Assembly (NCBI RefSeq): GCF_000426445.1
Contig: NZ_AUFJ01000009.1
Span: 1 to 64,000, forward strand
DNA: 64,000 nucleotides
DNA from: Brevibacterium album DSM 18261
GTDB lineage: Bacteria > Actinomycetota > Actinomycetes > Actinomycetales > Brevibacteriaceae
Direction: 5' to 3'
Shown here: piece after piece, positions 44,821 to 55,009 of the stretch
How positions within the stretch are numbered: position 1 is the first letter of the stretch
How the letters are laid out: each line of letters opens with the position of its first letter
Position numbers and translations under genes: made by a program
Notes under the pieces: generated by a model
Database searches by the model: none
Told to the model about the DNA's origin: nothing
What the model saw: the letters and a program-made list of their open reading frames with translations, nothing else

Positions 44821-44991
44821 TATTCGATTGCCAGGGCCCCGCACTCTGCTGAGATCCGGTGCCCGCACCCCCGAGCGGAACTCGCGCTCCGTTCGGAGGA
44901 CTCATCGTACACCCCACAACACCCCGCCCGCCAGCCGTATTCCACAGCGGCGCGAATCACGCGGTGCCGGTGGCACGGTGGGAGGGACGCC

Positions 44992-45462
44992 TCAGAGGTA
45001 CTGCTTGGACTTGATGGCGCGCTCGGCCTCGCGCTTGTCCTGCTTCTCCCGCAGGGCCTGGCGCTTGTCCCAGTCCTTCTTGCCGCGGGCCAGGGCGATC
45101 TCGACCTTGACGCGGGAGCCGTCGAAGTAGAGCTCCAGCGGGATGAGGGTGCGGCCGGACTCCTTGAGCTTGTGCGAGATCTTGAGGATCTCGTCCTTGT
45201 GGAGCAGCAGCTTGCGCCTGCGGCGGGCGGCGTGGTTGGTCCACGTCCCCTGCAGGTACTCGGGGATGAAGACGCCCTCGAGCCAGGCCTCGCCCTGGAA
45301 GATGAGCGCGAAGCCGTCGGTGAGGTTCGCGCGTCCCTCGCGCAGGGACTTCACCTCGGTCCCGGTGAGGACGAGACCCGCTTCGAAGGTGTCCTCGATG
45401 TGGTATTCGTGCAGAGCCTTGCGATTGCGCGCGATCGACTTCCTGCCGGTGTCCTTGGGCAC
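44992..45462 (-). CDS. smpB: SsrA-binding protein SmpB
   Basis: The GTG at 45462, after GAGGAGG, gives the standard 156 residues. Conserved elements are [34 protein letters not shown], and the basic C-terminal tail ([20 protein letters not shown]) that mimics the anticodon arm and enters the decoding centre. SmpB binds the tmRNA encoded 170 bp downstream and is essential for trans-translation. Confidence 0.96.
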   Translation of the reverse strand: MPKDTGRKSIARNRKALHEYHIEDTFEAGLVLTGTEVKSLREGRANLTDGFALIFQGEAWLEGVFIPEYLQGTWTNHAARRRRKLLLHKDEILKISHKLKESGRTLIPLELYFDGSRVKVEIALARGKKDWDKRQALREKQDKREAERAIKSKQYL

Positions 45463-45508
45463 AGCCCCTCCTCTCCGTGGCGACGGACGTTCCAGTCTAG
45501 CGCGGCCT

Positions 45509-46771
45509 TCAGGAGATCCAGTCCATCGGGTCCACATAGGTGCCGTTCTGCATCACCTCGAAGTGCAGATGGCAGCCCGTGGACGAGCCCGTGGTTCCCG
45601 CGAGCGCCACCACATCGCCCTGCGAGACCGTCTGGCCCGCGCGGACGACGTTGCGGGTGTTGTGGTTGTACGTCGTCGAGATCGACTGCCCCCTGATCTT
45701 CCCGTGGGAGATCACGACGCGGTTGCCGTAGCCGCCCGCGGAACCGGCGGAGACGACCACGCCGTCGCCGGCGGAGTAGACCTCGTTGCCGCACGGGATC
45801 CCGAAGTCCGTGCCGGTGTGCAGCTTCCGGGTGCCGGAGATCGGGTGGGTCCGCCAGCCGAAGGGCGAGGTGATCGGATAGCCGGGTGCAGGATTGCGCA
45901 GCTCACCGTCGCCGGGGAGCGGGATGCCGTCCCGTTCGGCTTCCTCCTCCCACCTGCGCACCTCGTCGGCGAGGCGGTCCTGCTCCTCCTGCTGCCTGCG
46001 CAGCTCGTCCGCCGCCGAGGCCTGGTTGTCCTCGATGGTCTGCGCCGCCCCGTCCTTCTGGGCGATGAGGGCGTCGAGATCCTCCTTGGCCTCGCGCGCC
46101 GCACTCTCCGCGGCCTTCTTCTCCAGCAGCACCTCGGCGGCCTCGTCCCGGAGATCGGAGACCTCCTGGGCCGCGGCATCGAGCCGGTCCTGGTTGTTGA
46201 GACCGGCCGAGCGCTGCTCGTTCAGCTGTGTGAGCGTACGCTGCTGACCGCGCACCGCGGAGTCCACCCGGCTGAGTCCGTCCAGCCCGTTCTCGCTCTG
46301 CGTCATCTCCAGCAGCATCGCGACATCGCTGGTCACACCGGAGTTCTGATACGCGCGGCGGCCCACCTCGACCACGGCGCGCTCGGACTCCTCGATCCTG
46401 TCCTCGCTCGCGTCGATCTCCTCGCGGATGTCGTCCTGGGCGTTCTCCGCCGAGGTCAGCCGGGCGGCCAGCTCATCGTCCTTCCGCTGCGCCTCCTCGA
46501 GCTCCTCGGCCGCTGCCGCGGCGGCGTCCTCCGCGTCCGGCAGCTGCGCCTCGGCGTCCTCGAGCTCCGCGACCACGCGCGCGAGCTCCTCGCTGAGCCC
46601 CTCGTGCTCGGCCTGGAGCTCCTCGACCCGCTCGTCCACCGCGGCCTTCTCCTCGGCCGGGTTCGCCTGTGCGGCGACGGGTGCGAGCAGGACGGCCGCG
46701 CACACGGCCGCGACGGTCGCACGCAGGCGCACGCGGGCCCCGGGCGCGGGACGGGAGAAGAGCTGCTTCAC
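45509..46771 (-). CDS. Secreted coiled-coil LytM (M23) peptidase, FtsEX-linked
   Basis: The 420-residue protein has a signal peptide (1-36, [17 protein letters not shown]), a long coiled coil (about 38-275) and a C-terminal M23 domain (290-420). The zinc-binding His/Asp in HTGTDFG and the HLH in GCHLHFEV are intact, so it should be an active endopeptidase. EnvC/RipC-like proteins with this layout are activated by FtsEX, encoded directly upstream (7-bp gap to ftsX), to cut septal peptidoglycan during division. Confidence 0.93.
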   Translation of the reverse strand: MKQLFSRPAPGARVRLRATVAAVCAAVLLAPVAAQANPAEEKAAVDERVEELQAEHEGLSEELARVVAELEDAEAQLPDAEDAAAAAAEELEEAQRKDDELAARLTSAENAQDDIREEIDASEDRIEESERAVVEVGRRAYQNSGVTSDVAMLLEMTQSENGLDGLSRVDSAVRGQQRTLTQLNEQRSAGLNNQDRLDAAAQEVSDLRDEAAEVLLEKKAAESAAREAKEDLDALIAQKDGAAQTIEDNQASAADELRRQQEEQDRLADEVRRWEEEAERDGIPLPGDGELRNPAPGYPITSPFGWRTHPISGTRKLHTGTDFGIPCGNEVYSAGDGVVVSAGSAGGYGNRVVISHGKIRGQSISTTYNHNTRNVVRAGQTVSQGDVVALAGTTGSSTGCHLHFEVMQNGTYVDPMDWIS

Positions 46772-46777
46772 GCCGGA

Positions 46778-47692
46778 TCACACCTTCATGTAGCGACGCA
46801 GGGTCAGGGCCGAGGACACACCCGCCATCACGATGCCGACGAGGATGAGGCCGGGCGTCACGAGAGCCACGTCCCCCAGCCCCACGAGGCTCACCCCGGC
46901 CATGCGGGGCTGCAGCCACCCCGTCACCCCGAAGTGCACGCCCGCACCGAGCACGATCCCGGAGAGCAGGCCGCCGAGTGCGGCGGCGAGGACGCCTTCG
47001 AGCACGAAGGGCAGCTGGATGAACAGGTTGGACGCGCCCACAAGCCGCATGATCCCCGTCTCCCGACGACGGGTGAATGCCGAGAGCCGGATGGTGGTCG
47101 CGATGAGCACGACAGCGCACACGAGCATGATGACGGCGATGCCCACCGCCACGGCCGTGGCGATGTTGAGGACGCGGAAGAGCTGATCAAGGAGGCGGTT
47201 CTGGTCCACGACCTCCTCCACCCCGGGCGTGGCGGAGAAGTACTCCTTGATGATCCCGTACTGCTCCGCGTCGACGAGGCCCACCCGGTAGGACTCCTGC
47301 ATCTGGTCCTCGGGCACCGTCCCCTCGAGGCTCGTGCCCTCGAACTGCTCCTGGAACAGCCGGTGGGCCGTCGCCCGGTCCTCGAAGTGGACCTCCTCGA
47401 CGTAGTCGGCGAGGTCCGGGGAGTTCAGCGCGGCCTCGATCTGGGCCTTCTGCTCATCACTGGCCTCGCCCTCGGAGCACGTGGGCGCCTCGGAATCGGC
47501 CGGGCACAGGAAGACCGCCACCTGGACCTTGTCGTACCAGTAGTCCTTCATCCCGCCGATCTGCATCTGCAGCAGTGCGGCCGCGCCCACGAACATGAGC
47601 GACACGAACGTCACGAGGACGACGGAGACGATGAGCGAGATGTTCCGCCGCAGCCCGGAGAACACCTCGGACATGAGGAAGGAGAACTTCAC
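46778..47692 (-). CDS. ftsX: Cell division protein FtsX
   Basis: The 304-residue membrane protein has four helices: one near 20-42, then a large extracellular domain (about 45-165) with a Cys pair ([11 protein letters not shown]), then three helices between about 175 and 295. The [18 protein letters not shown] segment between helices 2 and 3 is the family signature and contacts FtsE. It transmits ATP hydrolysis by FtsE to the peptidoglycan hydrolase encoded next. Its ATG overlaps the ftsE stop by 4 nt. Confidence 0.96.
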   Translation of the reverse strand: MKFSFLMSEVFSGLRRNISLIVSVVLVTFVSLMFVGAAALLQMQIGGMKDYWYDKVQVAVFLCPADSEAPTCSEGEASDEQKAQIEAALNSPDLADYVEEVHFEDRATAHRLFQEQFEGTSLEGTVPEDQMQESYRVGLVDAEQYGIIKEYFSATPGVEEVVDQNRLLDQLFRVLNIATAVAVGIAVIMLVCAVVLIATTIRLSAFTRRRETGIMRLVGASNLFIQLPFVLEGVLAAALGGLLSGIVLGAGVHFGVTGWLQPRMAGVSLVGLGDVALVTPGLILVGIVMAGVSSALTLRRYMKV

Positions 47693-48384
47693 CGCTTCGC
47701 CCCCTCCTGCAGGTAGCCGCCCACCTCGTCGCGGACCATCACGCCCCCGGCGAGCTCGATGACGCGCTTGCCCATGCGGTTGACGATCGAGGCGTCGTGC
47801 GTCGCCATGAGCACCGTCGTGCCGAAGCTGTTGATCCGGGTGATGACGTCCATGATGTCCTGGCTCGTGGCCGGGTCGAGGTTGCCGGTGGGCTCGTCCG
47901 CGAGCAGGATCCCGGGCTTGTTCACCACCGCTCGCGCGATCGCCACACGCTGCTGCTCACCGCCGGAGAGCTCGTGCGGATAGCGCCGCTGCTTGCCCTC
48001 GAGACCCACCGTCTCCAGGACGTCCGGGACGAGGGTGGAGATCGCCGCACGGGACTTGCCGATCACGTGGAGCGCGAACGCGACGTTGTCGAAGACGTTC
48101 TTGTTGGGCAGCAGGCGGAAGTCCTGGAACACCGTGCCGATGCCGCGCCGCAGATAGGGCACCTTCCAGGAGGGCATCCGCGCCGTGTGCGTGCCCGCCA
48201 CCGTGATGCGCCCGCGGGTCGGCACCTCCTCGCGCAGCACCAGCCGGATCACGGTGGACTTCCCCGACCCCGAGGGGCCCACGAGGAAGACGAACTCCCC
48301 GGCCTCGGCGGAGAAGGAGAACCCGTCCAGCGCAGGCGTGCCGCGCTGGTCGTACGACTTGGTGACCTGCTCGAACGTGATCAC
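47689..48384 (-). CDS. ftsE: Cell division ATP-binding protein FtsE
   Basis: The 231-residue ABC ATPase has Walker [10 protein letters not shown], signature [14 protein letters not shown] and Walker [15 protein letters not shown], all intact. [20 protein letters not shown] at the N-terminus is typical of FtsE. It forms an ABC complex with FtsX at the septum that controls cell-wall hydrolysis. It lies 9 bp downstream of prfB, the usual actinobacterial order prfB-ftsE-ftsX-smpB. Confidence 0.96.
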   Translation of the reverse strand: MITFEQVTKSYDQRGTPALDGFSFSAEAGEFVFLVGPSGSGKSTVIRLVLREEVPTRGRITVAGTHTARMPSWKVPYLRRGIGTVFQDFRLLPNKNVFDNVAFALHVIGKSRAAISTLVPDVLETVGLEGKQRRYPHELSGGEQQRVAIARAVVNKPGILLADEPTGNLDPATSQDIMDVITRINSFGTTVLMATHDASIVNRMGKRVIELAGGVMVRDEVGGYLQEGAKR

Positions 48385-48393
48385 GGGAGCAGA

Positions 48394-49518
48394 TCAGGCC
48401 TCGGCCTCGGCGGCGGCCTTCTCCTGTTCCTTGCGCCAGCGGATGCCCGCCTCCAGGAAGCCGTCGATGCTGCCGTCGAACACGGACTGCGGATTGTTGA
48501 CCTCGTAGCCGGTCCGCAGGTCCTTCACCATCTGATAGGGGTGCGTGACATAGGAGCGCATCTGATCCCCCCAGCTGGCCTTGATGTCACCGGCGAGCTC
48601 CTTCTTGTGCGCGGCCTCCTCCTCGCGCTTGAGCTGGAGGAGGCGGGACTGGAGCACGCGCATGGCCGCGGCGCGGTTCTGGATCTGCGACTTCTCGTTC
48701 TGCATGCTCACGACCGTGCCCGTGGGGATGTGCGTGATGCGGACGGCGGAGTCCGTCGTGTTGACGGACTGGCCGCCGGGGCCCGAGGAGCGGTAGACGT
48801 CGATCTTGAGGTCGTTCTCGTCGATGTCGATGTGATCGGTGGACTCGATGAGCGGCACCACCTCGACGGCGGCGAAGCTCGTCTGCCGCCGCCCCTGGTT
48901 GTCGAAGGGGCTGATGCGCACGAGGCGGTGGGTGCCGGCCTCCACGGAGAGCGTGCCGAAGGCGTAGGGGGCGTTGACCTGGATCGTCGCGGACTTCACG
49001 CCCGCGCCCTCCGCGTAGGAGGTGTCCAGCTCCTGCACCGAGTACTCGTTGTTCTCCGCCCAGCGCACGTACATGCGGGTGAGCATGAGCGCGAAGTCCG
49101 AGGCGTCGTCCCCGCCGGCCCCCGCGCGCACCGTGATGACGGCGCTGCGCTCGTCGTACTCGCCGGAGAGCAGCGTCGAGATCTCCAGCTCTCCCAGCTC
49201 GCCCTTGAGCTTCTCGATCTCAGCCTGTGCCTCCGCGATGGCATCGGCGTCGCCCTCGTCCTCGCCCATCGACACGAGCAGCTCGACGTCCTCGATGCGC
49301 TGGTCGAACCGGTCGAGCTTCTCCAGCATCGACTGGCGGTGGCTGAGCTTGGAGGTCACCTGCTGCGCGGCCTCGGGGTCGTCCCAGAGGTCAGGAGCGG
49401 CGGCGGCCTCCGTCAGCTCGTCGACCTCGCTGCGGAGGACGTCGACGTCCGAGACCTCCCGGATGGAGCGGAAGGTCTGCTGGAGGGATGCGATCTCTGC
49501 GGAGAAGTCAATGGCCAT
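48394..49518 (-). CDS. prfB: Peptide chain release factor 2
   Basis: The 374-residue factor recognises UGA/UAA stop codons. The [19 protein letters not shown] segment, which includes the tripeptide-anticodon region SPF, and the catalytic GGQ in [17 protein letters not shown] are present. The frame is continuous from ATG 49518, so the programmed +1 frameshift used in many bacteria is absent, as is usual for actinobacteria. A long N-terminal helical domain (1-110) is normal. Confidence 0.96.
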   Translation of the reverse strand: MAIDFSAEIASLQQTFRSIREVSDVDVLRSEVDELTEAAAAPDLWDDPEAAQQVTSKLSHRQSMLEKLDRFDQRIEDVELLVSMGEDEGDADAIAEAQAEIEKLKGELGELEISTLLSGEYDERSAVITVRAGAGGDDASDFALMLTRMYVRWAENNEYSVQELDTSYAEGAGVKSATIQVNAPYAFGTLSVEAGTHRLVRISPFDNQGRRQTSFAAVEVVPLIESTDHIDIDENDLKIDVYRSSGPGGQSVNTTDSAVRITHIPTGTVVSMQNEKSQIQNRAAAMRVLQSRLLQLKREEEAAHKKELAGDIKASWGDQMRSYVTHPYQMVKDLRTGYEVNNPQSVFDGSIDGFLEAGIRWRKEQEKAAAEAEA

Positions 49519-49614
49519 AATGCACTCAAGGATACGCGACCGGGCCGGGCGCAGCCGACCGACGCACCGCCGCGCCCCGCGCCGATTGTCGGCCGTTCCG
49601 CCGCCCGCCGGGCC

Positions 49615-50280
49615 TCATTTCTCGTCGTAGAGCTTCATCGCGAGGAAGCCGTGGGTGTAGGCCGCGCCGGCCCGCAGCGCGGCCGCGACCATGACCGCCC
49701 GGGCGATGTGCTCCTCACCGGCGCCCGCCGCCTTCGCCTTGCCCACGTGTCCGGCGAGGCAGTAGGGGCACTGGGTCGTCGCCGCCACCGCGATCGCGAT
49801 GAGCTCACGGGTGAGCACGGACAGCACCTCGTCCTCGGGGTCGAAGACCGCGGCGTCGAAGGCGCCGAAGGCCTCTACCGCTCCCCCGGCCGCCTGCCGC
49901 AGGCTCCGCAGGTGCTTCCTGTCGCCGGGCTCGTGGAAGTGCTCGAGGTCAGCGCCCTCCTCGAACGCCTTGAACGCGAGGAAGCCGTGCGTGTAGGCGC
50001 CGCCGGCCCGCAGCCCGGAGGCCACGAAGACGGCACGGGCGACCTCCTCGCGCGAGGCCCCGGCCTTCTTCGCGTTCCCCACGTGCACGTCCATGCAGTA
50101 GGGGCACTGGGTGGTCGCGGCGACGGCGATCGCGATGAGCTCGCGGGTGCGGAGGTCGAGCACCTCGTCCGCCGGATCGAAGACCTTCGCGTCGAACGCG
50201 CCGAAGGCCTTCGCCTGGCTCGGTGCGGCCTGCGCGAGGATCTTGGCGAAGTCGAAGTCACCGGGCTCGTGGTAGTGCAT
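49615..50280 (-). CDS. Tandem AhpD/carboxymuconolactone decarboxylase-domain protein
   Basis: The 221 residues consist of two copies of one AhpD-like domain, about 1-110 and 115-221. Each has the redox motif: Cys59-x2-Cys62 with His66 (TQCPYCMDVH) and Cys171-x2-Cys174 with His178 (TQCPYCLAGH). Both copies share RELIAIAVAATTQCPYC, so this is a recent internal duplication and fusion. AhpD-type proteins reduce disulfides or decompose peroxides, and a CMD role is less likely. It is a single-gene unit divergent from nothing and upstream of prfB's start region by 96 bp. Confidence 0.9.
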   Translation of the reverse strand: MHYHEPGDFDFAKILAQAAPSQAKAFGAFDAKVFDPADEVLDLRTRELIAIAVAATTQCPYCMDVHVGNAKKAGASREEVARAVFVASGLRAGGAYTHGFLAFKAFEEGADLEHFHEPGDRKHLRSLRQAAGGAVEAFGAFDAAVFDPEDEVLSVLTRELIAIAVAATTQCPYCLAGHVGKAKAAGAGEEHIARAVMVAAALRAGAAYTHGFLAMKLYDEK

Positions 50281-50414
50281 GTTCGCTCCTTCACGTAGGT
50301 GTGCGGCGCGGAACCCTCCGCCCGCGGTGCTGTGCGGGTCTGCGATGCGGGAGCGCAGCGGTGCGCGCCCGCAGGCCTGTGCAATGTGCGGTGCCGGGCC
50401 TCTGCACGAGCACG

Positions 50415-51332
50415 CTAACAGCCGCCGCCCAGCAGCACCGCCCCGTTGTCATGGAGGATCGCGGCCTCGACCTCCGCCCCGAGCCCGAGGCCGCGGATCG
50501 CCTCGATCTGGTGGACATAGGGGTACGGGATGTTGGGGTAGTCGCTGCCGAGGACCACGCGGCCGTCGAGGGCCAGCTGCGCGAACCGGGGCAGGAGCTC
50601 CTCCGGGAAGGGCGCGGTCGCCTCGGTGAAGTCCGTGAAGGTCATGCACGTGTCGAGGCACACGCGCTCGCAGTCCTCGGCCAGCTGCAGGAACTCCGCG
50701 TACTCGGGCAGGCCAGAGTGGGCGATGACGAGCCGCAGGCGCGGGAACCGGGCCAGCACCTCGGCGACGGGCTCCATCCCGGTGTGACTGCCCGCCACGG
50801 GACCGCTGCCGCAGTGGATGACGACGGGCGCGCCCGCCTCCTGGATCTGGGCCCAGACGGGATCGAGCAGGCGGTCGGCGGGATCGTAGCCGCCCACCTG
50901 GACGTGCGCCTTGAACACCGCCGCGCCCGAGGCGAGCGCCCGCTGGGTGCCGGCGCCGGCCTCGGGCTCGGGGTAGAAGGTGGCGGTGTGCGCACAGTCC
51001 GGCGTGCGGGCGGCGAAGTCAGCAGCCCAGTCGTTGAGCCAGTCGGCCATGCCGGGCCGGTGCGGGTAGAGCATGGAGGTGAATCGGAGGACGCCGAGCT
51101 CGCGGAGCCGGTGCACCCGTTCCCCCTCGTCGAAGCGGTAGGCGATGGGCCAGGGCCGCTTGCCGTTCTCCGCGGCCGCGTCGAAGTACCTCCAGACCTT
51201 GTCCAGGACGTTGACCGGCATGAAGTGGGTGTGCACGTCGACGAATCCCGGAATGCCCAGCTCTGCCGTGATCGCACGGAGGCGAGCGGGCTCATCTGCG
51301 GGAATGCTGACGGAGGGAGTCTGCGCTGACAT
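50415..51332 (-). CDS. Amidohydrolase family protein (TIM-barrel, amidohydrolase_2)
   Basis: The ATG at 51332 gives 305 residues. Metal and active-site segments are DVHTHFMPVN near the N-terminus (HxH), VVIHCGSGP and VIAHSGLP in the middle and LGSDYPNIPYP near the C-terminus (catalytic Asp). This is the ACMSD/uronate-like metal-dependent hydrolase or decarboxylase group; the substrate is unknown. It is divergent from the tad locus by 220 bp. That gap contains a single TTGTCCACA at 51435 but no assignable operator. Confidence 0.83.
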   Translation of the reverse strand: MSAQTPSVSIPADEPARLRAITAELGIPGFVDVHTHFMPVNVLDKVWRYFDAAAENGKRPWPIAYRFDEGERVHRLRELGVLRFTSMLYPHRPGMADWLNDWAADFAARTPDCAHTATFYPEPEAGAGTQRALASGAAVFKAHVQVGGYDPADRLLDPVWAQIQEAGAPVVIHCGSGPVAGSHTGMEPVAEVLARFPRLRLVIAHSGLPEYAEFLQLAEDCERVCLDTCMTFTDFTEATAPFPEELLPRFAQLALDGRVVLGSDYPNIPYPYVHQIEAIRGLGLGAEVEAAILHDNGAVLLGGGC

Positions 51333-51552
51333 GGGGCCAGGATACTGCCCACCCCTTGCGCCGCCAGAAGACCCGACGTATCGAGACGTCCAGCGGCATA
51401 AGGGGTGGGCGCCTCGGGGAGGACGCCCAGCCGGTTGTCCACAGCCGCTTTTATCCGCTTTCAGCGCGTTTCGTGCCCTTCTACGTTGGAAGCACTGCCG
51501 CCGGCGATGATGCCAGGGAGGCCTGCCGCGGTCCGGGACGGAGGAGTCGAGG

Positions 51553-52779
51553 GTGGACGCAGCGGAGATCATCGGCGGCGAGGTGCGCGAGCTGGTGCGT
51601 GCGCGGGGCATCGACCCCCGGACGGAGCCGGGGCCCACCGCGGAGATCGTCGACGAGGTCATCCGCGCCTACGACGAGCGCACGCTCTCCGGCAGCCTGC
51701 CCGTGCTCACCGATTCGGAGGCGGTGCGGCAGGCGGTGCTGGACGGGATCAGCGGATTCGGCGCCATTCAGCGCTACCTCGACGACCCCACGGTGGAAGA
51801 GGTGTGGCTGAATGGGCCGCAGGCCGTCTTCGTCTCCCGCCGCGGGGTCTCGGAACTCACCCCCACGGTGCTCACGGAGGCCGAGGTCGCCGAACTCATC
51901 GAACGGCTCCTGCGGACCACCGGGCGCCGGGTGGACCTGTCCTCCCCCTTCGTCGATGCAGCGCTGCCGGACGGCTCCCGGCTCCACATCGTGCTGCCGG
52001 ACATCACACGCCGCCATCCGGCGATCAACATCCGCAAGTTCCTCACCCGCGCCCGCAGCCTCGACTCCCTCGTGGAAGCCGGCTCCCTCACCAGGCAGGC
52101 GGCCGGCTTCCTCGACGCCGCCGTCGCCGCGGGTGCCAATATCCTCGTGAGCGGCCAGACCCAGGCGGGGAAGACCACCATGCTCAACGCCCTGTGCGGG
52201 GCCGTGCCCGCGCGCGAGCGGGTCGTGACCTGCGAGGAGGTGTTCGAGCTCGCAGTGCCCGCCCGCGACTGGGTCGCACTGCAGTGTCGGCAGGCGAGCC
52301 TGGAGGGCACGGGCGAGGTGCCGCTGCGCATCCTCGTCAAGGAGGCCCTGCGCATGCGCCCCGACCGGCTGGTGGTGGGCGAGGTACGCGAGGCCGAGAG
52401 CCTGGACATGCTCATCGCGATGAACTCCGGGCTGCCCGCGATGGGTTCCGTGCACGCGAACTCCGCCCGCAGCGCCCTCACCAAGATGTGCACGCTGCCG
52501 CTGCTCGCCGGCCCCAACATCTCCGGATCGTTCGTCACGCCCACCGTCGCCTCGTGCATCGACCTCGTCGTCCATCTGCGCCTGCTGCGCGGCGGCGTGC
52601 GGCGCGTCCAGGAGATCGCCGCCGTGCCCGGCGGGATCGAGGCCGGGGTCGTGGAGATGGAGACGGTCTTCTGCGCGGACTCCGAGGGCCGGCTCCTCCG
52701 CGGCAGCGGCTTCAGCCATCTGGGCGAGCGGATCGCTGCGATCGGCCGCGATGTGACAGCCCTCCTGGAGGCGGCGTGA
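51553..52779 (+). CDS. tadA: Tad pilus assembly ATPase TadA/CpaF
   Basis: The 408-residue secretion ATPase has an N-terminal domain (1-120), Walker A SGQTQAGKTTMLNA, the Asp box segment TCEEVFELAVP, Walker B RPDRLVVGEVREAE and the His box GSVHANSARSAL, so all catalytic parts are present. It powers assembly of Flp-type pili or a related type II/IV-like secretion machine. GTG start at 51553. The tadB gene overlaps its stop by 4 nt. The TadZ/CpaE partner usually placed before tadA is missing. Confidence 0.93.
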   Translation: MDAAEIIGGEVRELVRARGIDPRTEPGPTAEIVDEVIRAYDERTLSGSLPVLTDSEAVRQAVLDGISGFGAIQRYLDDPTVEEVWLNGPQAVFVSRRGVSELTPTVLTEAEVAELIERLLRTTGRRVDLSSPFVDAALPDGSRLHIVLPDITRRHPAINIRKFLTRARSLDSLVEAGSLTRQAAGFLDAAVAAGANILVSGQTQAGKTTMLNALCGAVPARERVVTCEEVFELAVPARDWVALQCRQASLEGTGEVPLRILVKEALRMRPDRLVVGEVREAESLDMLIAMNSGLPAMGSVHANSARSALTKMCTLPLLAGPNISGSFVTPTVASCIDLVVHLRLLRGGVRRVQEIAAVPGGIEAGVVEMETVFCADSEGRLLRGSGFSHLGERIAAIGRDVTALLEAA

Positions 52780-53648
52780 CGAGCACGCTCGCCGCCGTCC
52801 TGTGCGGCACAGGGCTTGCCGCAGGGCTGCTGTGCCTGTGGTCGGCCTGCTGGGAGACCCCCGACCGGAGAGCGCGCAGGCCGCGCTTCCTCGTGGAGCT
52901 CGAGGACGATCTCGTGGCGGCGGGCTTCCCACGGGTCTCCCCCGGCGGCCTGGCGGCGGCAAGCCTGCTGGCCGCGGTGGTCGTGGGGCTGGTGGGCTTC
53001 GCGTTCACGGCCTCCGTGCCGGTCTCGGCGTGCTTCTCGGTCTTCGCCGCCGCAGCACCCCTCCTGGTGGTGCGGCGGCAGGCGCGCGGCCGTGAGGTCG
53101 AACGCCGGGTCCTCTGGCCGGACGCCATCGACCATCTGGGCTCGGGGGTCCGCGCGGGCATGTCGCTGCCCGAGGCGATGGCCGCCCTCGCGCACCGGGG
53201 CCCGGAGGGTCTGCGCCCCTTCTTCGGCGCCTTCGAGGAGGAGTACCGCGCCACAGGTTCGTTCCGCATGGCCCTCGAGGCGTTCAAACGGGCGAGCGCG
53301 GATCCCGTCGCGGACAGGATCGTGGCAGCGCTCGCGGTCACCCGCGATGTGGGCGGCACGGAGCTCGGCACGCTCCTGCGCACGCTCTCCCACTTCCTCC
53401 GCGAGGACGCCCGCACCCGGTCCGAGCTCAGGGCCCGGCAGAGCTGGACCGTGACGGGCGCCAGGCTGGCGGTCGGTGCGCCCTGGCTGGTGCTCGCCCT
53501 GCTCTCCACGCGCGGCGAGGCCGCAGCAGCATACTCCACGCCGGGCGGGATCGTGCTGCTGCTCACGGGGATGGTCGTCTCACTGGCCGCCTACCGGCTG
53601 ATGAAGCGGATCGGCAGGCTGCCGGCCGAGCCCAGGGTGCTGCGATGA
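52776..53648 (+). CDS. tadB: Tad inner-membrane platform protein TadB
   Basis: The 290-residue protein has membrane helices near 5-25, 62-98 and at the C-terminus (about 228-280), with a central GspF/T2SSF domain (LWPDAIDHLGSGVRAGMSLP, then RTLSHFLREDARTRSELRAR) between them. GTG start overlapping tadA by 4 nt. It forms, with TadC, the platform on which TadA rotates or pushes pilin subunits. Confidence 0.9.
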   Translation: MTSTLAAVLCGTGLAAGLLCLWSACWETPDRRARRPRFLVELEDDLVAAGFPRVSPGGLAAASLLAAVVVGLVGFAFTASVPVSACFSVFAAAAPLLVVRRQARGREVERRVLWPDAIDHLGSGVRAGMSLPEAMAALAHRGPEGLRPFFGAFEEEYRATGSFRMALEAFKRASADPVADRIVAALAVTRDVGGTELGTLLRTLSHFLREDARTRSELRARQSWTVTGARLAVGAPWLVLALLSTRGEAAAAYSTPGGIVLLLTGMVVSLAAYRLMKRIGRLPAEPRVLR

Positions 53649-54667
53649 GCGCGGCAGGGGCCGCGACGCTGCCGGACGCTGCGGCGGCGGACGCGGGGGC
53701 CTCGGCGGCCGCCACCGGGCTGTGGGCACACGTGAGCCCGTTCAATCCCGCCCTCGCGATCATCGCGGGGCTCGCACTGGGCCTGTCCCTGGCTTTCGCC
53801 TTCGCGTCGCTGCCGATCATGCGCCGGCCCACACTGGAGGACAGGGTCGCCCCGTACCTGCGCGACCAGCCCAGGGTGGCGCGCCTCTACAGCGCGCCCG
53901 CCGGTCCGCGCACAGGTCTGCGCGGAATGAGCGCGGACGTCCTGGCCCGCACGGGCGCCTGGCTCGCGGCGCGCATGACCACCGACGCAGCCCTGCTGAG
54001 ACGGCTCGACCTGCTCGGACCCGCGACGACCGTCGAGCACTTCCGCACCCGTCAGGTGCTGTGCGTGCTCGCGGGCCTGAGCGCGGGTGCGCTGCTGAGT
54101 GTCGCCTCGGCGCTCCTCAGGGGCTTCGACCCGTTCGCACTCACTGCCCTCGTCGTCCTCGGCGGGGTGCTGGGCCATATCCTCAACGACTGGTGGCTCT
54201 CCCGCGAGGTGCGTGCGCGCGAACGGCGGATCATGGCCGAGTTCCCGACGGTCGCGGAGCTCCTGGCGCTGTCCGTCACAGCTGGCGAGGGAACGATCGA
54301 CGCGCTCGAGCGGGTGTGCCGTTCGACCACCGGAGAGCTCAGCGAGGAGCTGCGCCGAGCGCTGGCCGAGGTCCGCACCGGCACCCCGCTGGTCGAGGCC
54401 CTCGACGCGATGGGCCAGCGGACCCAGAACCCCTCCATCATCCGGTTCGTCGACGGCATCGCTGTGGCCGCCAGCCGGGGCACTCCCCTCGCGGAGGTGC
54501 TTCGCGCCCAGGCCGCCGATGTCCGCGAGCACGGCCGTCGCACCCTCATGGAGCTCAGCGGCCGGAAGGAGGTCGGAATGCTCGTGCCGGTGGTGGTCTG
54601 CGTGCTGCCCGTCACCGTCCTCTTCGCCGTCTATCCCACACTTGCCGTCCTCGATCTGGGTCCGTGA
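53645..54667 (+). CDS. tadC: Tad inner-membrane platform protein TadC
   Basis: The 340-residue protein has an extra hydrophobic N-terminal region (about 35-58), two central helices (140-185) and one C-terminal helix (about 312-330) around the GspF domain (FPTVAELLALSVTAGEGTID, then AEVRTGTPLVEALDAMGQRT). This matches TadC. The ATG overlaps tadB by 4 nt. The N-terminal 30 residues are Ala-rich and of uncertain role. Confidence 0.9.
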   Translation: MSAAGAATLPDAAAADAGASAAATGLWAHVSPFNPALAIIAGLALGLSLAFAFASLPIMRRPTLEDRVAPYLRDQPRVARLYSAPAGPRTGLRGMSADVLARTGAWLAARMTTDAALLRRLDLLGPATTVEHFRTRQVLCVLAGLSAGALLSVASALLRGFDPFALTALVVLGGVLGHILNDWWLSREVRARERRIMAEFPTVAELLALSVTAGEGTIDALERVCRSTTGELSEELRRALAEVRTGTPLVEALDAMGQRTQNPSIIRFVDGIAVAASRGTPLAEVLRAQAADVREHGRRTLMELSGRKEVGMLVPVVVCVLPVTVLFAVYPTLAVLDLGP

Positions 54668-54753
54668 GCGACCCCCGTCCGCATCCCGGCCTCCGGGCGC
54701 CGGAATCCCGGCCTCTTCACCCGTCCACCCCGCCCAGCGAAAGGAGAGCCCCC

Positions 54754-54999
54754 GTGCTCACCCGATTCCGCCTGCTCGTCCTCTCCGTCCTCCTGACCGG
54801 GCGCGCCGCCCTCCTCACCCTGTCCGCACCGAGGCAGCGGGGCAGGCGGCTGACCCGCCCCGACCGCGGCGATGTGCCCGGCTGGGTGCTCATAACCGTC
54901 ATGTCTGCGGCCCTGGTGGTGGGCCTGTGGGCACTGGCCGGCGAGGCCTTCACCTCCCTGTTCACGGACAGCATCAACAAGGTCCGTCAGGCGGGCTGA
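54754..54999 (+). CDS. Small Flp-like pilin or DUF4244-type peptide
   Basis: GTG at 54754, with GAAAGGAG 7 nt upstream, gives 81 residues. A basic N-terminal half (LTRFRLLVLSVLLTGRAALL... then RRLTRPDRGDVPGW) is followed by one hydrophobic helix (VLITVMSAALVVGLWALAGE) and FTSLFTDSINKVRQAG. Position after tadC and the DRGD-hydrophobic layout match the small Flp/DUF4244 peptides of actinobacterial tad loci. The canonical Flp processing site (Gly followed by Glu at +5 and Tyr) is not evident, so processing is uncertain. Confidence 0.75.
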   Translation: MLTRFRLLVLSVLLTGRAALLTLSAPRQRGRRLTRPDRGDVPGWVLITVMSAALVVGLWALAGEAFTSLFTDSINKVRQAG

Positions 55000-55009
55000 G
55001 GCCGGCCCC

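Noticed and set aside
48394..49518. Programmed +1 frameshift in prfB.
   Set aside because: The frame is open from ATG 49518 to the stop with no internal UGA in the region where the frameshift normally occurs.
51435..51443. TTGTCCACA, a perfect actinobacterial DnaA box, considered as part of a replication origin.
   Set aside because: It is a single copy between an amidohydrolase and tadA, without a box cluster, AT-rich segment or dnaA/dnaN genes.
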